A stretch of DNA of 62,148 nt from Candidatus Termititenax sp. (GCA_020719045.1 DYQY01000003.1:1-62148), one strand, 5' to 3'; shown: positions 48,573 to 57,847, numbered from the stretch's first letter. Notes: generated from the letters alone by a model not told the origin. Made by a program: numbers and translations.

Positions 48573-49853
48573 TTATTCTAAATTATCCAATCGTTTACGC
48601 ACATCATCCAACATAGCATTTACTATCTTTAGTGCATTTCCCTTAGAATCTTCTTTTGTCATAAGAATCACATATGCCTTCATTAGCGGGTCTTTATACT
48701 TATAATATCCAGCCCGACCAACTCTTTCAAGAATACCATCACTACACAACGTAAATAAGTAATGAGAAACATTTGTTAATCCTTCATTTTTTTGTTCAAG
48801 CTTACTAACCATATTACTAATTTGATTATACTTAACTGGCTCTTCTTGATTCATTGCAATTGCAAATAATGTGAACATAAACCTATCAGAAGATTTTTTC
48901 CTAAGAATAGCATTAGTGTAAGTAGAAGAAATGGTATGTTTCGCATTCTCAATTGAATATTTGATAGATTTCCTAAGCACTTTAGCATTTATTACCAATT
49001 CTTTACTTTCTCCACTTCTAATCTGGTCTATTAAAACTCTTACACATCCTTCACAAATTAAATGCGTATAATAAGGAAAATTTGCAGAGATTTGAACAAT
49101 CTCAGAGACTAACTCGTCTCCTATTCGTATTTTTAACTTACTCATTCCATCAACTATTATTTTCTGAATTTCTGAATTAGGTAATCTTTCAACTTTAACT
49201 TCTGAAATACTTCTTTGTGATGATTGATGTGCATCCAATAATTCATCCAAAGATTTTGAAATACCAACTATTACAAGTGTTATAGATGAATCGTTGTCAG
49301 ACAATTTTTTTATTAAATCAGAAAACTTACGCCTTTCCTCTTTACTGCTAATTGTCTCAAAATCATCAATAATAACCATTCCCTTAATGCCCTGTAGCCT
49401 TTTACATATTACTTGAGGTGTAAGCATTGATTCTCCTATACTTACACTCTTAACAGATGAACTACCAGTCCCATCAACTCCAACCTCTGACCCAAAAAAA
49501 CTCAGGCCTCCCTTTATGCCACCTGTTTTAGTCATTACCTTCTCAGTAATACTTTGTGAAACATTATAATTATCCAAACAACTTAACATTATTGAATCAA
49601 AACTATCCTGACTTGATGCTGAATGATAATAATGATCACCGTCTGTTATTATTTGTTTTGCTACCTTAATGATAGAAGACTTCCCAACTCCTCTATCACC
49701 AAATACAACAACACCAGACCCTTTTCGTAAATATGCCGCTTTAATATTACTCAACACACCCTCTCTACCCTTTAGCAAATAAGGATCAGCTATCGGTGTC
49801 GCAGGAACAAAAACTTCATACAGCTCTTTTTCAACTTTTTCGATATTTATCAT
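48573..49853 (-). CDS. AAA/STAND-type ATPase with C-terminal winged-helix-like region
   Basis: The 426-residue product has Walker A GDRGVGKSS (about residues 52-60) in VVVFGDRGVGKSSIIKV and Walker B GMVIIDDFE. A sensor-like LVIVGIS strand and a C-terminal helical region (NVSHYLFTLCSDGILERVGRAGYYKYKDP) look like a winged helix. The architecture resembles Orc/Cdc6- and STAND-like ATPases, including orphan ATPases in defence islands. A Gly-rich insertion at about 110-135 is unusual. It is next to the R-M locus and bounded on the other side by a repeat element, so it may be an accessory immune gene. TATAAT lies 9 nt before the ATG. Confidence 0.6.
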   Translation of the reverse strand: MINIEKVEKELYEVFVPATPIADPYLLKGREGVLSNIKAAYLRKGSGVVVFGDRGVGKSSIIKVAKQIITDGDHYYHSASSQDSFDSIMLSCLDNYNVSQSITEKVMTKTGGIKGGLSFFGSEVGVDGTGSSSVKSVSIGESMLTPQVICKRLQGIKGMVIIDDFETISSKEERRKFSDLIKKLSDNDSSITLVIVGISKSLDELLDAHQSSQRSISEVKVERLPNSEIQKIIVDGMSKLKIRIGDELVSEIVQISANFPYYTHLICEGCVRVLIDQIRSGESKELVINAKVLRKSIKYSIENAKHTISSTYTNAILRKKSSDRFMFTLFAIAMNQEEPVKYNQISNMVSKLEQKNEGLTNVSHYLFTLCSDGILERVGRAGYYKYKDPLMKAYVILMTKEDSKGNALKIVNAMLDDVRKRLDNLE

Positions 49854-49929
49854 ATTAATATCATTATAAATCTTTTAAATGCTTTACGAAAGACTAATAG
49901 GCAAGGGGAGCTAATCATTCTAATTAACT

Positions 49930-50067
49930 GAGTGCGGAACCTGAGCAAAATGACTTTGTAGGAATTTTTTGAGAATGCCCATCTACGTAAAAGCCTAAAT
50001 TCTTTTCCAGTCAACAAGTGGGTTCGATAAAAATTACCCAAAAGTCACGCAGCGAATTGAAGCACTC
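49930..50067. repeat. Dispersed palindromic repeat, copy 2 (MITE-like)
   Basis: This 138-bp element has ends GAGTGCGG and GCACTC like those at 17126-17233. Inner blocks such as CTGAGCAA-ATGACTTT and AATTACCCAAAAGTCACG are shared between the copies; the centre differs. A short minus-strand frame across it is not credible as a gene. Confidence 0.7.
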
Positions 50068-50077
50068 TTGATTTTTG

Positions 50078-50103
50078 GTTACTTTTCATCAAGGAAAAGT
50101 AAC
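50078..50103. repeat. Dispersed hairpin repeat, copy B
   Basis: GTTACTTTT-CATCAAGG-AAAAGTAAC is the inverse of 7747-7774 and sits 10 bp after the palindromic element, making a composite repeat. It directly follows the stop of the small gene at 50103-50267 and could end that transcript. Confidence 0.65.
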
Positions 50104-50267
50104 TATTGACGACTATTAAACTCAGTCACATCTTTAACTAAGGAGTCCTTTTGCATTTGCAAATTCTTTTTCTTTACCGAAACCATCTCAATATAATAAA
50201 CAGAAATGATGATTAACCCCATCATGATTGCTAACAAAATAACTGAAATAAACCCCTTTTTTTTCAT
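50103..50267 (-). CDS. Small single-pass membrane protein (54 aa)
   Basis: A 54-residue frame begins MKKKGFISVILLAIMMGLII, with one membrane segment at about residues 6-25, then a charged helical tail (VKKKNLQMQKDSLVKDVTEF). Its ATG overlaps the stop of the upstream rRNA/tRNA methyltransferase gene (ATGA), strong evidence of translation. The basic start followed by a hydrophobic stretch resembles PilX/GspK-type N-termini without the Glu5, but it could equally be a simple membrane anchor. Confidence 0.55.
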   Translation of the reverse strand: MKKKGFISVILLAIMMGLIIISVYYIEMVSVKKKNLQMQKDSLVKDVTEFNSRQ

Positions 50268-51019
50268 ACTAATTGCCTTATCCTATCATAAAGAATAACT
50301 GCCACACTAACACTTAAGTTCAAAGAATCATTTTGCCCAAGCATCGGAACTGAAACATTAATCTCGGAATGTTCCTTCCAAAAGGATGACACTCCATCGT
50401 GCTCACTTCCAACTACTAAAGCTAACTTATCTGCAAGTTTTGCCTTATGATAAACCATTGAAGCCTCTGGTGTTGCAACCAACACATTAAGCCCAGCATC
50501 TTTAAGTTGTTTATACGTATCTTCTTGTGATAACACAATAAATGGTACGCTAAAAAAAGTTCCAACACTGTTTCTAATAACGTTAGGATTATAAATATCT
50601 GTTTGTTGATTATTAAAAACTATTACATCAACTCCTGCGCCATCAGCAATCCGAAACAATGAACCGATGTTGCCTGGCTTTTCTATATCTTCACAAACAA
50701 GAACACACTTAGCATCATGTAAATTTATTATACTGCTCTTCTTTTTAAAAACCCCAACAACAGCCTCGGTTTTCTCGCGATACCCAATCTTCTCAAACAT
50801 CTCTATACTAATAAGATATTTAGGAAATTCCTCACAAAATGATGACAGCTTTTCCTCAATACCCCACAACTCTTGGCAAATAAACCCATTGTGCAAAGCT
50901 AATGCTATCTCTTTCTCGCCTTCAACTAAAAATAAACCTGTTGCATCGCGCTGTCTCTTATCTCGAAGCTTTGCTAAGTTCTTGAGTTTTTGATTCTGAG
51001 TGCTGGTTATTTTTTCCAT
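50264..51019 (-). CDS. TrmH-family (SpoU) RNA 2'-O-methyltransferase
   Basis: The 251-residue product has an N-terminal substrate-binding domain (STQNQKLKNLAKLRDKRQR, LFLVEGEKEI) and a SPOUT domain with EDIEKPGNIGSLFRIADGAGVD, NPNVIRNSVGTFF and a C-terminal VVGSEHDGVS with NVSVPMLGQNDSLNLSVSVAVILY, the knotted SAM site. It methylates ribose in rRNA or tRNA; the exact target is unknown. The start has TATTAT 6 nt upstream and no ribosome site. Confidence 0.92.
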   Translation of the reverse strand: MEKITSTQNQKLKNLAKLRDKRQRDATGLFLVEGEKEIALALHNGFICQELWGIEEKLSSFCEEFPKYLISIEMFEKIGYREKTEAVVGVFKKKSSIINLHDAKCVLVCEDIEKPGNIGSLFRIADGAGVDVIVFNNQQTDIYNPNVIRNSVGTFFSVPFIVLSQEDTYKQLKDAGLNVLVATPEASMVYHKAKLADKLALVVGSEHDGVSSFWKEHSEINVSVPMLGQNDSLNLSVSVAVILYDRIRQLV

Positions 51020-51025
51020 ATCTCA

Positions 51026-51031
51026 ATAATA
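51026..51031 (-). promoter_or_regulatory. Leaderless-type -10 box (TATTAT)
   Basis: TATTAT lies 6 nt before the methyltransferase ATG at 51019 on the minus strand. Confidence 0.4.
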
Positions 51032-51043
51032 AATGGATAACAG

Positions 51044-52567
51044 TTAACAGTAAACAGTGAATGGTGGATTGATTTTACGATAACTAAATATGAACAACAA
51101 AATTATTGGAATTAATGAGCCAAATATTTTTGATGGCTTTTCTGCCATTTTTAAAGACCAAAGCAAAGCCCCAACGGTTGTTATCAACGCAATTAAAAAT
51201 AACCCAAACCATACCAGAGTAATTGTTTCAACAGCATCAATATCTTTACCACTCAACACCTTAAACTCTTGCACCTCTGGCTGACCTTTAGTTATGGTTC
51301 CTGTTTTATCAAAAGCAACAGCAGTAATCCTATGCGCTTTCTCTAAGCTTTCTGTCTTCTTAATAATAATACCTAGCTGAGCACCTTTACCTGAAGCAAC
51401 CACAATAGAGATAGGTGTAGCTAAACCAAGCGCACAAGGACAAGCAATAATCAAAACAGCCACCGTTGGAACAAAACCAGCAGAAGTTATTCCTCCATAA
51501 ATTATTGACCATACCACAAAAGTAATAGCTGCAATTACTAATACACCCCAAACAAAATAACCTGCAACTACGTCAACAATCTTTTGAATAGGAGCCTTAT
51601 GCATCTGTGCCTCTTGCACCATTTTTACTATCTGAGACAAAACAGTATCTGAGCCTATTTTTCTTGCTTCCATTGTAAAAGAAGTGTTTACATTGATGGT
51701 CGCACCAATAACCTTATCACCAACCACTTTGTCTGTGGGTATACTTTCACCTGTAACCATCGACTCATCAATAGAACAGTAACCCTCTGTTATAACACCA
51801 TCAGTTGGAATCTTCTCTCCTGGCTTTACAAGTAAAACATCACCAATCTGTACACGATTAACACTAATATCCTCTATCTCGCCATTCTTAATAATCCTGT
51901 GTGCAATCTTAGGTGAAAGCTCTAATAACTTCTTAATAGCAGCTCCAGCGCTTCCTTTGGCTCTTGCTTCTAAGTATCTACCAAGCAAAATAAACGTAGT
52001 AATAATTGCAACGTCCATAAAGTACTCTTCCATTTTGTTCGTAAAATACATTAAAAATACAGAATAGATAAAGGCAGAACCAATTCCCAGCGCAACTAAA
52101 GTATCCATTGCTGGCCTACCTTTAAATAAATCAGGAATACCTTTTATAAAAAACCCTCTGCCACCGTAAAGAATTATTATTAAAGAAAGAACCATCATAA
52201 TTTCCATTCCGCGATGTTCTTTCCAAACAAATCCCAGCAGCAAAACAATAACGCTTAACACCGCAGTAACTAATAGCTTTCTTAAGCGCTCTTTAATGTT
52301 CTCTTTTTCTTCTATTTGAGAATTAGCTATATCAGATTCACGATTCTTTTCTTCAATCAGGGTAGCTTTAAATCCTGCATTCTTTATTACTTTTACAATA
52401 TCTTTTTCAGATGTCACTTCATCATCAAAAGAAACGTCTCCTCGCTTTAAGGGCAAGTTAACAACAGCACTATAAACGCCTTGCATATCTTTAATATCAT
52501 TTTCAACATGTAAAACGCAACTCGCACAAGTCATGCCATCTATTTTAATGTTAATAGTCTTTTTCAT
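51044..52567 (-). pseudogene. Copper-type P1B ATPase, truncated and fused to an unrelated tail
   Basis: The 507-residue frame begins as a CopA-type heavy-metal ATPase. It has an HMA domain ([15 protein letters not shown]), membrane segments, the actuator loop (VTGESIPTD), the metal site [10 protein letters not shown] and the phosphorylation site DKTGTITKG (Asp420). At about residue 452 homology stops. The nucleotide-binding domain, TGD and GDGxND motifs and last membrane helices are absent. A different tail follows with two hydrophobic segments ([26 protein letters not shown]), ending inside the short repeat near 51050. A full enzyme is about 750-850 residues, so this is a deletion fusion and should not transport. 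Confidence 0.8.
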
Positions 52568-52608
52568 ATTACAAACATAATAAGACCTTGAACGAGTGAA
52601 ATCAAATG

Positions 52609-54099
52609 CTACTTTTTCAAGACTCTTTGGATCTCACCAGTCAACAAATACTCTTTGAGCTGTACGATTCCTATCTCTTCTTCAGTAGCATCTTGAATAT
52701 CTATGCTTTGCAAAGTTTGACTCGTGATTTTTTCTAATGACTTTACTGTTACTTCCTTTAGCCCATACTTTTTCTTTATCTCTGAACAAAAATTGTTAAG
52801 TCGAATCTTTAGAAAATAATCTACTAAATCTTCTCTCTGCAAATACTCTGTCTCAACTGGAAACACTGATGATCGAAAGGAAATCCAATTATCTGCATCA
52901 ATTATTTTCTTTTCTACTAACCAATCAAAATCCTTTGTGCCGGGTGGTGGATAATAAAATGATGGAGCAACAAGCACGCCCAAAGAGGACAAATAGGTAA
53001 TCGTTTCATCGATTTCCTGCTTTGTTTGCTCAGGTAATCCAATTATTAAATATGCCGTTATCTCATAACCTAAGACCACCGCATCTGAAACAATTTTCTC
53101 AAACTGCTCATTAGTAAATGGTCTATTAAGCTTCTGTTTGATTGCATCTTGAGCAGTTACTAATGAAACATTCAGGTTTCGAAAACCAGCCTGCCACATT
53201 TTTTCTAGTATCTCCTTGGAAAGAGTCTCCACAGAAATTCCATTCATTGCATAAAGTTGGATATCATTTTCTGAAAATGTTGTCATAATCCCATCAAGCA
53301 AATCACTAAACCAAGTCGTATTTAAAGACAGATTGTCGTCCTCAAAATCAAATACCCTTACATTATGTTTTGAGTACAAATCCTGCATCTCTGCTATAAC
53401 GCTATCAGCCGACCTCAAAACAAAGCTATCCCCGTGCATCGAAGAAACCGTACAAAAAGTACACTTCTTCGGGCAGCCTCTGGTTGCAACAATAAAGCTA
53501 AAATTCTTCTTATGCATCTGATAGTTCTTTGAATTTATAAGCAATCTATCTGGAATAGTTTTTATAAAACAGCTGTCTTCATCCATAGGAAGTCCAACAG
53601 CTTTCAAGAAATCATTCTCGGCTGCCCCTTTAATAATATGGTCTATCCATGGATAATTCTTAACAATCTCTTCTTTATAAACTGTTGCATGATAACCACC
53701 AATGATTATTTTTATGTTAGGAAATTTATCTTTAATCTTTCTCGTTAACTCCGCTACAATATTAAAGTACGCAGTAAAATTACAAGTTATCCCAATTACC
53801 TCAGGGTTTGAGCTCTCTATTTTATTTAGAATTTCTTCATCAGATAACCCAAATCGGTAATAAGCACCAAATAGTTTAATAGGTCCAACTTCTTTTTCGC
53901 TATATGTTTTCTTCAAATAAGAAAACTGTTTCGGTAATTGTATCGTCTTTTTTTTGTAAGGACTTAGTGTGTCTAGTATCTCAACATTTAGACCATTTTT
54001 CTTAAGAAAAGTTCCCAAGTAAAGTAATCCAAGTGGATATGTTCTAATTTCTGTTAGATAAAAATCTTCGATGGGTGGCTGGATTAGCAGTACTTTCAA
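52609..54099 (-). CDS. B12-binding radical SAM protein
   Basis: With a TTG start at 54099 the product has about 496 residues. The N-terminal cobalamin-binding-like domain reads [20 protein letters not shown] with [13 protein letters not shown] and [13 protein letters not shown]. The radical SAM core has the cluster motif in [18 protein letters not shown] (C-x3-C-x2-C). The later [20 protein letters not shown] is typical of this superfamily. The substrate is unknown; methylation or hopanoid/lipid modification are common among relatives. A longer frame to 54189 overlaps the EamA gene and is unlikely. It starts just after the EamA stop. Confidence 0.88.
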   Translation of the reverse strand: MKVLLIQPPIEDFYLTEIRTYPLGLLYLGTFLKKNGLNVEILDTLSPYKKKTIQLPKQFSYLKKTYSEKEVGPIKLFGAYYRFGLSDEEILNKIESSNPEVIGITCNFTAYFNIVAELTRKIKDKFPNIKIIIGGYHATVYKEEIVKNYPWIDHIIKGAAENDFLKAVGLPMDEDSCFIKTIPDRLLINSKNYQMHKKNFSFIVATRGCPKKCTFCTVSSMHGDSFVLRSADSVIAEMQDLYSKHNVRVFDFEDDNLSLNTTWFSDLLDGIMTTFSENDIQLYAMNGISVETLSKEILEKMWQAGFRNLNVSLVTAQDAIKQKLNRPFTNEQFEKIVSDAVVLGYEITAYLIIGLPEQTKQEIDETITYLSSLGVLVAPSFYYPPPGTKDFDWLVEKKIIDADNWISFRSSVFPVETEYLQREDLVDYFLKIRLNNFCSEIKKKYGLKEVTVKSLEKITSQTLQSIDIQDATEEEIGIVQLKEYLLTGEIQRVLKK

Positions 54100-54107
54100 A
54101 TTAAACC

Positions 54108-54962
54108 CTACGTCTTTTTTCTTCCATAAATAACCACAACAACCCCTAAGCAAATTAGCGCAAGTGCCACTGATAATTGCCCGCTCCATGATTCTCCTAC
54201 TAATACACCAAGTATCGCAGCAATCAAAGGATTCACAAACGCATAGCTCGTTGCTAAGACTGGAGAAGTATTAGTTAATAAATAGTTGTAGGCAGTAAAT
54301 GCAATAAAAGAACCAAATATAACAAGATAAACTATGTTAAACCAAACTTCTTGTTGTGGCAAAGACCAAGGTTCTCTGATAACTAGACTAACGAAAAAAC
54401 AAGCTAGTCCACCTGTCAGTAACTGTGTTGCAGTTCTCATAGACCCGTCTGGCAACTCCAGCTTCCTTGAAAGCACTGTTCCTATTGACCACAGAAGTGG
54501 AGCAAAAAACAAAAGAACTCCACCTATCGGATCTACCAGTATTTGTGATGACATATTTAAAACAATAATTCCAATAAATCCAATGATTACTCCAACAAAT
54601 TCTAAATAACTAGGATAATCACGTACTGCCAACGAAATAATACAAATCCAAATAGGAATAACCGCAACTGCCATTGCAGCAGCACTGCTCGTCACCCAAA
54701 TCTGAGCATAACCAACGAGACCTGTTCCGCCTGCAAAGAATAACGTCCCGATTATTGCTGAGTTAATCCACTGTTTTATAGATGGTGATTTCTTTTGTTT
54801 AAAAATCATTAAAAATATAAAGAATAGAATTCCTGCTACAAAAAACCTAATACCGCTCATTAAATATGGTGGATAGGCATAAACTGCTGTCTTCATGGCA
54901 AGGTAAGTAGAGCCCCAAATAAAATAAACAGCCATTAATGATGCAAAAACTCTTATAGTCAT
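54108..54962 (-). CDS. EamA/DMT-family transporter
   Basis: The 284-residue product has ten hydrophobic segments in two EamA repeats, starting VFASLMAVYFIWGSTYLAMK and including the repeat-2 block SFIAFTAYNYLLTNTSPVLATSYAFVNPLIA. This is the pattern of the drug/metabolite transporter (10-TMS, RhaT/YedA-like) family. The substrate is unknown. An extended -10 (TGATATAAT) lies 6 nt before the ATG, and the radical SAM gene follows closely, so the two are co-transcribed. Confidence 0.93.
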   Translation of the reverse strand: MTIRVFASLMAVYFIWGSTYLAMKTAVYAYPPYLMSGIRFFVAGILFFIFLMIFKQKKSPSIKQWINSAIIGTLFFAGGTGLVGYAQIWVTSSAAAMAVAVIPIWICIISLAVRDYPSYLEFVGVIIGFIGIIVLNMSSQILVDPIGGVLLFFAPLLWSIGTVLSRKLELPDGSMRTATQLLTGGLACFFVSLVIREPWSLPQQEVWFNIVYLVIFGSFIAFTAYNYLLTNTSPVLATSYAFVNPLIAAILGVLVGESWSGQLSVALALICLGVVVVIYGRKKT

Positions 54963-54968
54963 TTTGGA

Positions 54969-54974
54969 ATTATA
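54969..54974 (-). promoter_or_regulatory. Leaderless-type extended -10 (TGATATAAT)
   Basis: TATAAT with a TG-n extension lies 6 nt before the EamA ATG at 54962. Confidence 0.65.
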
Positions 54975-55011
54975 TCAGGAAACTGCAACTTCATGCTTAA
55001 TTCATATTTCA

Positions 55012-55040
55012 TTGACCTAGCCTTCTTAATAATTTATTAT
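55012..55040 (+). promoter_or_regulatory. Promoter of the first ompA-like gene
   Basis: TTGACC (55012-55017) and TATTAT (55035-55040) are 17 bp apart. TATAAT at 55038-55043 is an alternative -10 with a 20-bp spacing. Either gives a short leader carrying the AGGAGGGG ribosome site at 55057-55064. Confidence 0.45.
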
Positions 55041-55069
55041 AATATCTACTTTATATAGGAGGGGTAAAA

Positions 55070-55930
55070 ATAAAAAGAGTTACAGTTATGTTTTCGTTAT
55101 TCTTTATTTTGTTTTCTTTTGGTTATTCTTCAAATGCTGTGATTTCACCTTATCTGGGATACCACTACATGGATCAAACAAGGGACCTAAATAATGCTTG
55201 GGAACTAGGTGCTTATTATACAGACCAGATAGGTGAGCAACTATATTTAGATTACAACCTTGGACTTGTTCTTAGCTCAGTAAAAAGTTCTTCAGAAGGA
55301 AAATTACTTCTAGCTGGAGGAGTTAACGCACTTTACAATGTAGCTAAATTTGGAAGGGTTACACCTTATATTCTTGGTGGAATCGGTGGAGATGTTGGAT
55401 ATGAGTCTAGAGTAGGACTTAACCTTGGATTAGGAGTAAAAGTTAAAATCAGCAACTACTTTGAACCAAGATTTGAAGTAAAAAACATTTATTATGGAAA
55501 TACTTTAGGTAATGACACTGTTTATCAAATTGTATTTACATGGCCAAACGCAAAAAATGAACTTGAAGAAGCTTTTAATAAAAATGGAAAAGTGGAAAAG
55601 CTAGACATGAAAATAAACTTTGACTCTGGCTCAGCAACAGTAAAAGAAGACTATCTAATAGCACTTCAAGATTATGCTGACTTCCTTGTAGCACACCCAA
55701 CACTTAAACTAACGATAAAGGGTTATACTGACAACGCTGGAGATGCTGACGCAAACAAGCAGCTTTCACAAAAAAGAGCAGACGCAGTAGCAAATGCACT
55801 TATTAAAGACTATGGACTAAACAAAGACCGTATTGCTGCTGAAGGGCTTGGAGATGCTAACCCTGTTGAAACAAATGATACAACTGAAGGACGTGCAATG
55901 AATAGACGAATCGAAGCTTCAATTCAATAA
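55070..55930 (+). CDS. OmpA-like outer-membrane protein, probable ATA start
   Basis: The product joins an N-terminal beta-barrel (PYLGYHYMDQTR to about residue 165) to a C-terminal OmpA peptidoglycan-binding domain (INFDSGSATVKEDY, LTIKGYTDNAGDADANKQLS, LSQKRADAVANAL, then NRRIEASIQ). It tethers outer membrane to wall. The first ATG, 55088, is 24 nt after the strong AGGAGGGG site and would leave a signal peptide with no positive residues. An in-frame ATA at 55070 sits at correct spacing and gives a start with Lys-Arg before the hydrophobic core FSLFFILFSFG. I therefore propose the ATA start, though ATG at 55088 cannot be excluded. Confidence 0.85.
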   Translation: MKRVTVMFSLFFILFSFGYSSNAVISPYLGYHYMDQTRDLNNAWELGAYYTDQIGEQLYLDYNLGLVLSSVKSSSEGKLLLAGGVNALYNVAKFGRVTPYILGGIGGDVGYESRVGLNLGLGVKVKISNYFEPRFEVKNIYYGNTLGNDTVYQIVFTWPNAKNELEEAFNKNGKVEKLDMKINFDSGSATVKEDYLIALQDYADFLVAHPTLKLTIKGYTDNAGDADANKQLSQKRADAVANALIKDYGLNKDRIAAEGLGDANPVETNDTTEGRAMNRRIEASIQ

Positions 55931-55951
55931 TACAAACAAAGGAAATTAATA

Positions 55952-55982
55952 ATAAAAAAACCCCAGTTATGGGGTTTTTTTA
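55952..55982. terminator. Bidirectional Rho-independent terminator
   Basis: AAAAAAACCCC-AGTTAT-GGGGTTTTTT lies between the convergent ompA-like and corA genes. It gives a GC stem with a T run on either strand. Confidence 0.85.
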
Positions 55983-57107
55983 TTATATCCATTTTTGCTT
56001 TTTAAAATAAATAATCATTCCAATAAAAACAAAACCCATAAAACCTAACACCATAAAATATCCATAGTGAAGATGAAGCTCTGGCATGTTGTCAAAGTTC
56101 ATTCCATAAACCCCAACAATAAAGGTTAGCGGAATAAAGATGGTAGATATAATTGTTAATACTTTCATTACTTCATTCATCTTATTAGAAACACTATTCA
56201 TATATAAATCTAATAGCCCTGTCGCTGTCTCTCTAAAAACTTCCACTGTTTCAATAACCCTAATAGTATGGTCATACAAATCCCTTATGAAAACATTTAT
56301 ATCTTTACTTACTACTGGTGCTTCTATTCTCTCAAAATCACTCACAACCTCACGTAACGGATAAATAGAGCGACGAATATTTAAAGTTTCTCTACGTAAT
56401 AAATGCAATTTATTGAGAGTACTCTTGTTAGGATGAGCAAGCAAAGAAGTCTCAATTTGCTCAAACTTTTCTCCAAAAATCTCTAGTATTACAAAATAAT
56501 AATCGACAACTGAGTCCATAAGGGCATATAACAAATAATCTGACCTTCTGCTTCTAATCGCACCTTTACCTTCTTTTATTCTTCTTCTAACGCCGTCAAA
56601 TACATCGCCTTTTCTTTCCTGAAAAGAGATTAAAACGTTCCCCTTCAAAATAAAGCTTAACTGCTCATAATTAACACTTGTATCATTCTCTTCCATAGTC
56701 AACATCTTTAAAACTAAATGTAAATAGTCGCTATGGTCTTCTAATTTTGGACGTTGACCAATGCTTAAAATATCCTCCATTACAAGCTTATGGACGCCAA
56801 AATGAGTACAAATCTCTTCAACAATCTTCTCATCATGAAGTCCATCAACATTAATCCAGGTTGTACCATTAAAGTCTTTTATAAGAGCGATTACACCTTT
56901 TACATCCACATGATCAATTTCTTGATAAGTATCTTGGGAAAATTGTATGACGGAAATTTCTGCTTTCTCCATCTTTCGCTCTCCTGTAAAAACAAGCGAG
57001 CCAGGAGCAAGCCCTAGCTTAACCTTAGCCTTACTGCTATTCGGTATAATACTATTACTTAATCTAATTCCTTTTTTAATAAACTTGAATATCTTATTCT
57101 GATGCAT
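55983..57107 (-). CDS. corA: CorA-family divalent cation transporter
   Basis: The 374-residue product has a large cytoplasmic N-domain (DGLHDEKIVEEICTHFGVHKLVMEDIL), a long helix and two C-terminal membrane segments. The selectivity motif GMN is in YGMNFDNMPELH, and the basic tail YFKKQKWI follows. It should take up magnesium, cobalt or nickel as a pentamer. Its ATG shares one base with the stop of the DUF975 gene. Confidence 0.94.
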   Translation of the reverse strand: MHQNKIFKFIKKGIRLSNSIIPNSSKAKVKLGLAPGSLVFTGERKMEKAEISVIQFSQDTYQEIDHVDVKGVIALIKDFNGTTWINVDGLHDEKIVEEICTHFGVHKLVMEDILSIGQRPKLEDHSDYLHLVLKMLTMEENDTSVNYEQLSFILKGNVLISFQERKGDVFDGVRRRIKEGKGAIRSRRSDYLLYALMDSVVDYYFVILEIFGEKFEQIETSLLAHPNKSTLNKLHLLRRETLNIRRSIYPLREVVSDFERIEAPVVSKDINVFIRDLYDHTIRVIETVEVFRETATGLLDLYMNSVSNKMNEVMKVLTIISTIFIPLTFIVGVYGMNFDNMPELHLHYGYFMVLGFMGFVFIGMIIYFKKQKWI

Positions 57108-57673
57108 TACTTTATATCATCATAAAACTTAGCAACACTGATTCCAACATAAGGAGCTAAAAATAAGAACCCAAGCCCAAGAGTTACTATACTTAGAAAA
57201 AACCATCCAATAAATCTACAATACAAACAAAAAAGCTTCCATTTTTTACCTTGCATCATTTCTATACTTCTGGTTCTTGCTTCTTTTTCTGAAATACGAG
57301 GGTTATCTGCAATTATGTAGAAAGTCATGCTGTATGATAAAAAAGCAATTATTCCTGGCACCAAAAAAAGTAAAGTCCACAAAAATGTATAAAAAAACAC
57401 ATGTAAGTAAGCAACCATGGATACACCAAAGTGGCTTAACCCATCAAATATTTGATTAAAAAATACTTTTTTGCCTCGAATAAGATTTAAAGAAAAAATT
57501 GCGAGCCCAACACTAAAAGATCCATTTAAAATTAAACAAGCAGCCCATCCCATTAATGGGATGTTGCCTAATACCATATTAATAACAGCAATAATCAAGT
57601 ATGCTCCAATAGCTAATCCCCATAGACCAGCTAGCGCAACTTGAACTGATTTTGTTATTTCTGAATTGTTCAC
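57107..57673 (-). CDS. DUF975 family membrane protein
   Basis: The 188-residue product has four to five hydrophobic segments and the DUF975 C-terminal pattern MTFYIIADNPRISEKEARTR, then EMMQGKKWKLFCLYCRFIGWF and ending APYVGISVAKFYDDIK. Function is unknown; related proteins are found in Firmicutes and others. The GTG start at 57673 has AGGGGAA 9 nt upstream. It is coupled to corA. Confidence 0.85.
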   Translation of the reverse strand: MNNSEITKSVQVALAGLWGLAIGAYLIIAVINMVLGNIPLMGWAACLILNGSFSVGLAIFSLNLIRGKKVFFNQIFDGLSHFGVSMVAYLHVFFYTFLWTLLFLVPGIIAFLSYSMTFYIIADNPRISEKEARTRSIEMMQGKKWKLFCLYCRFIGWFFLSIVTLGLGFLFLAPYVGISVAKFYDDIK

Positions 57674-57847
57674 TTATTAATTCCCCTATAATCTTCAGAT
57701 ATTTTTACTTTCATTATACAAATTTAATCTGTGATTACAAATTAATAAACGATTATTTATAAATAACTGCAACTTTTTAAGTCTATCTTCGACATATTGT
57801 ATATTTAACCTGAGTAGAGGATTGTCTACTTTATGATTTAGGCAAAT

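Noticed and set aside
49850-50041. 63-residue minus-strand open frame
   Set aside because: It lies mostly within the palindromic repeat at 49930-50067, has no ribosome site and no protein-like conservation.
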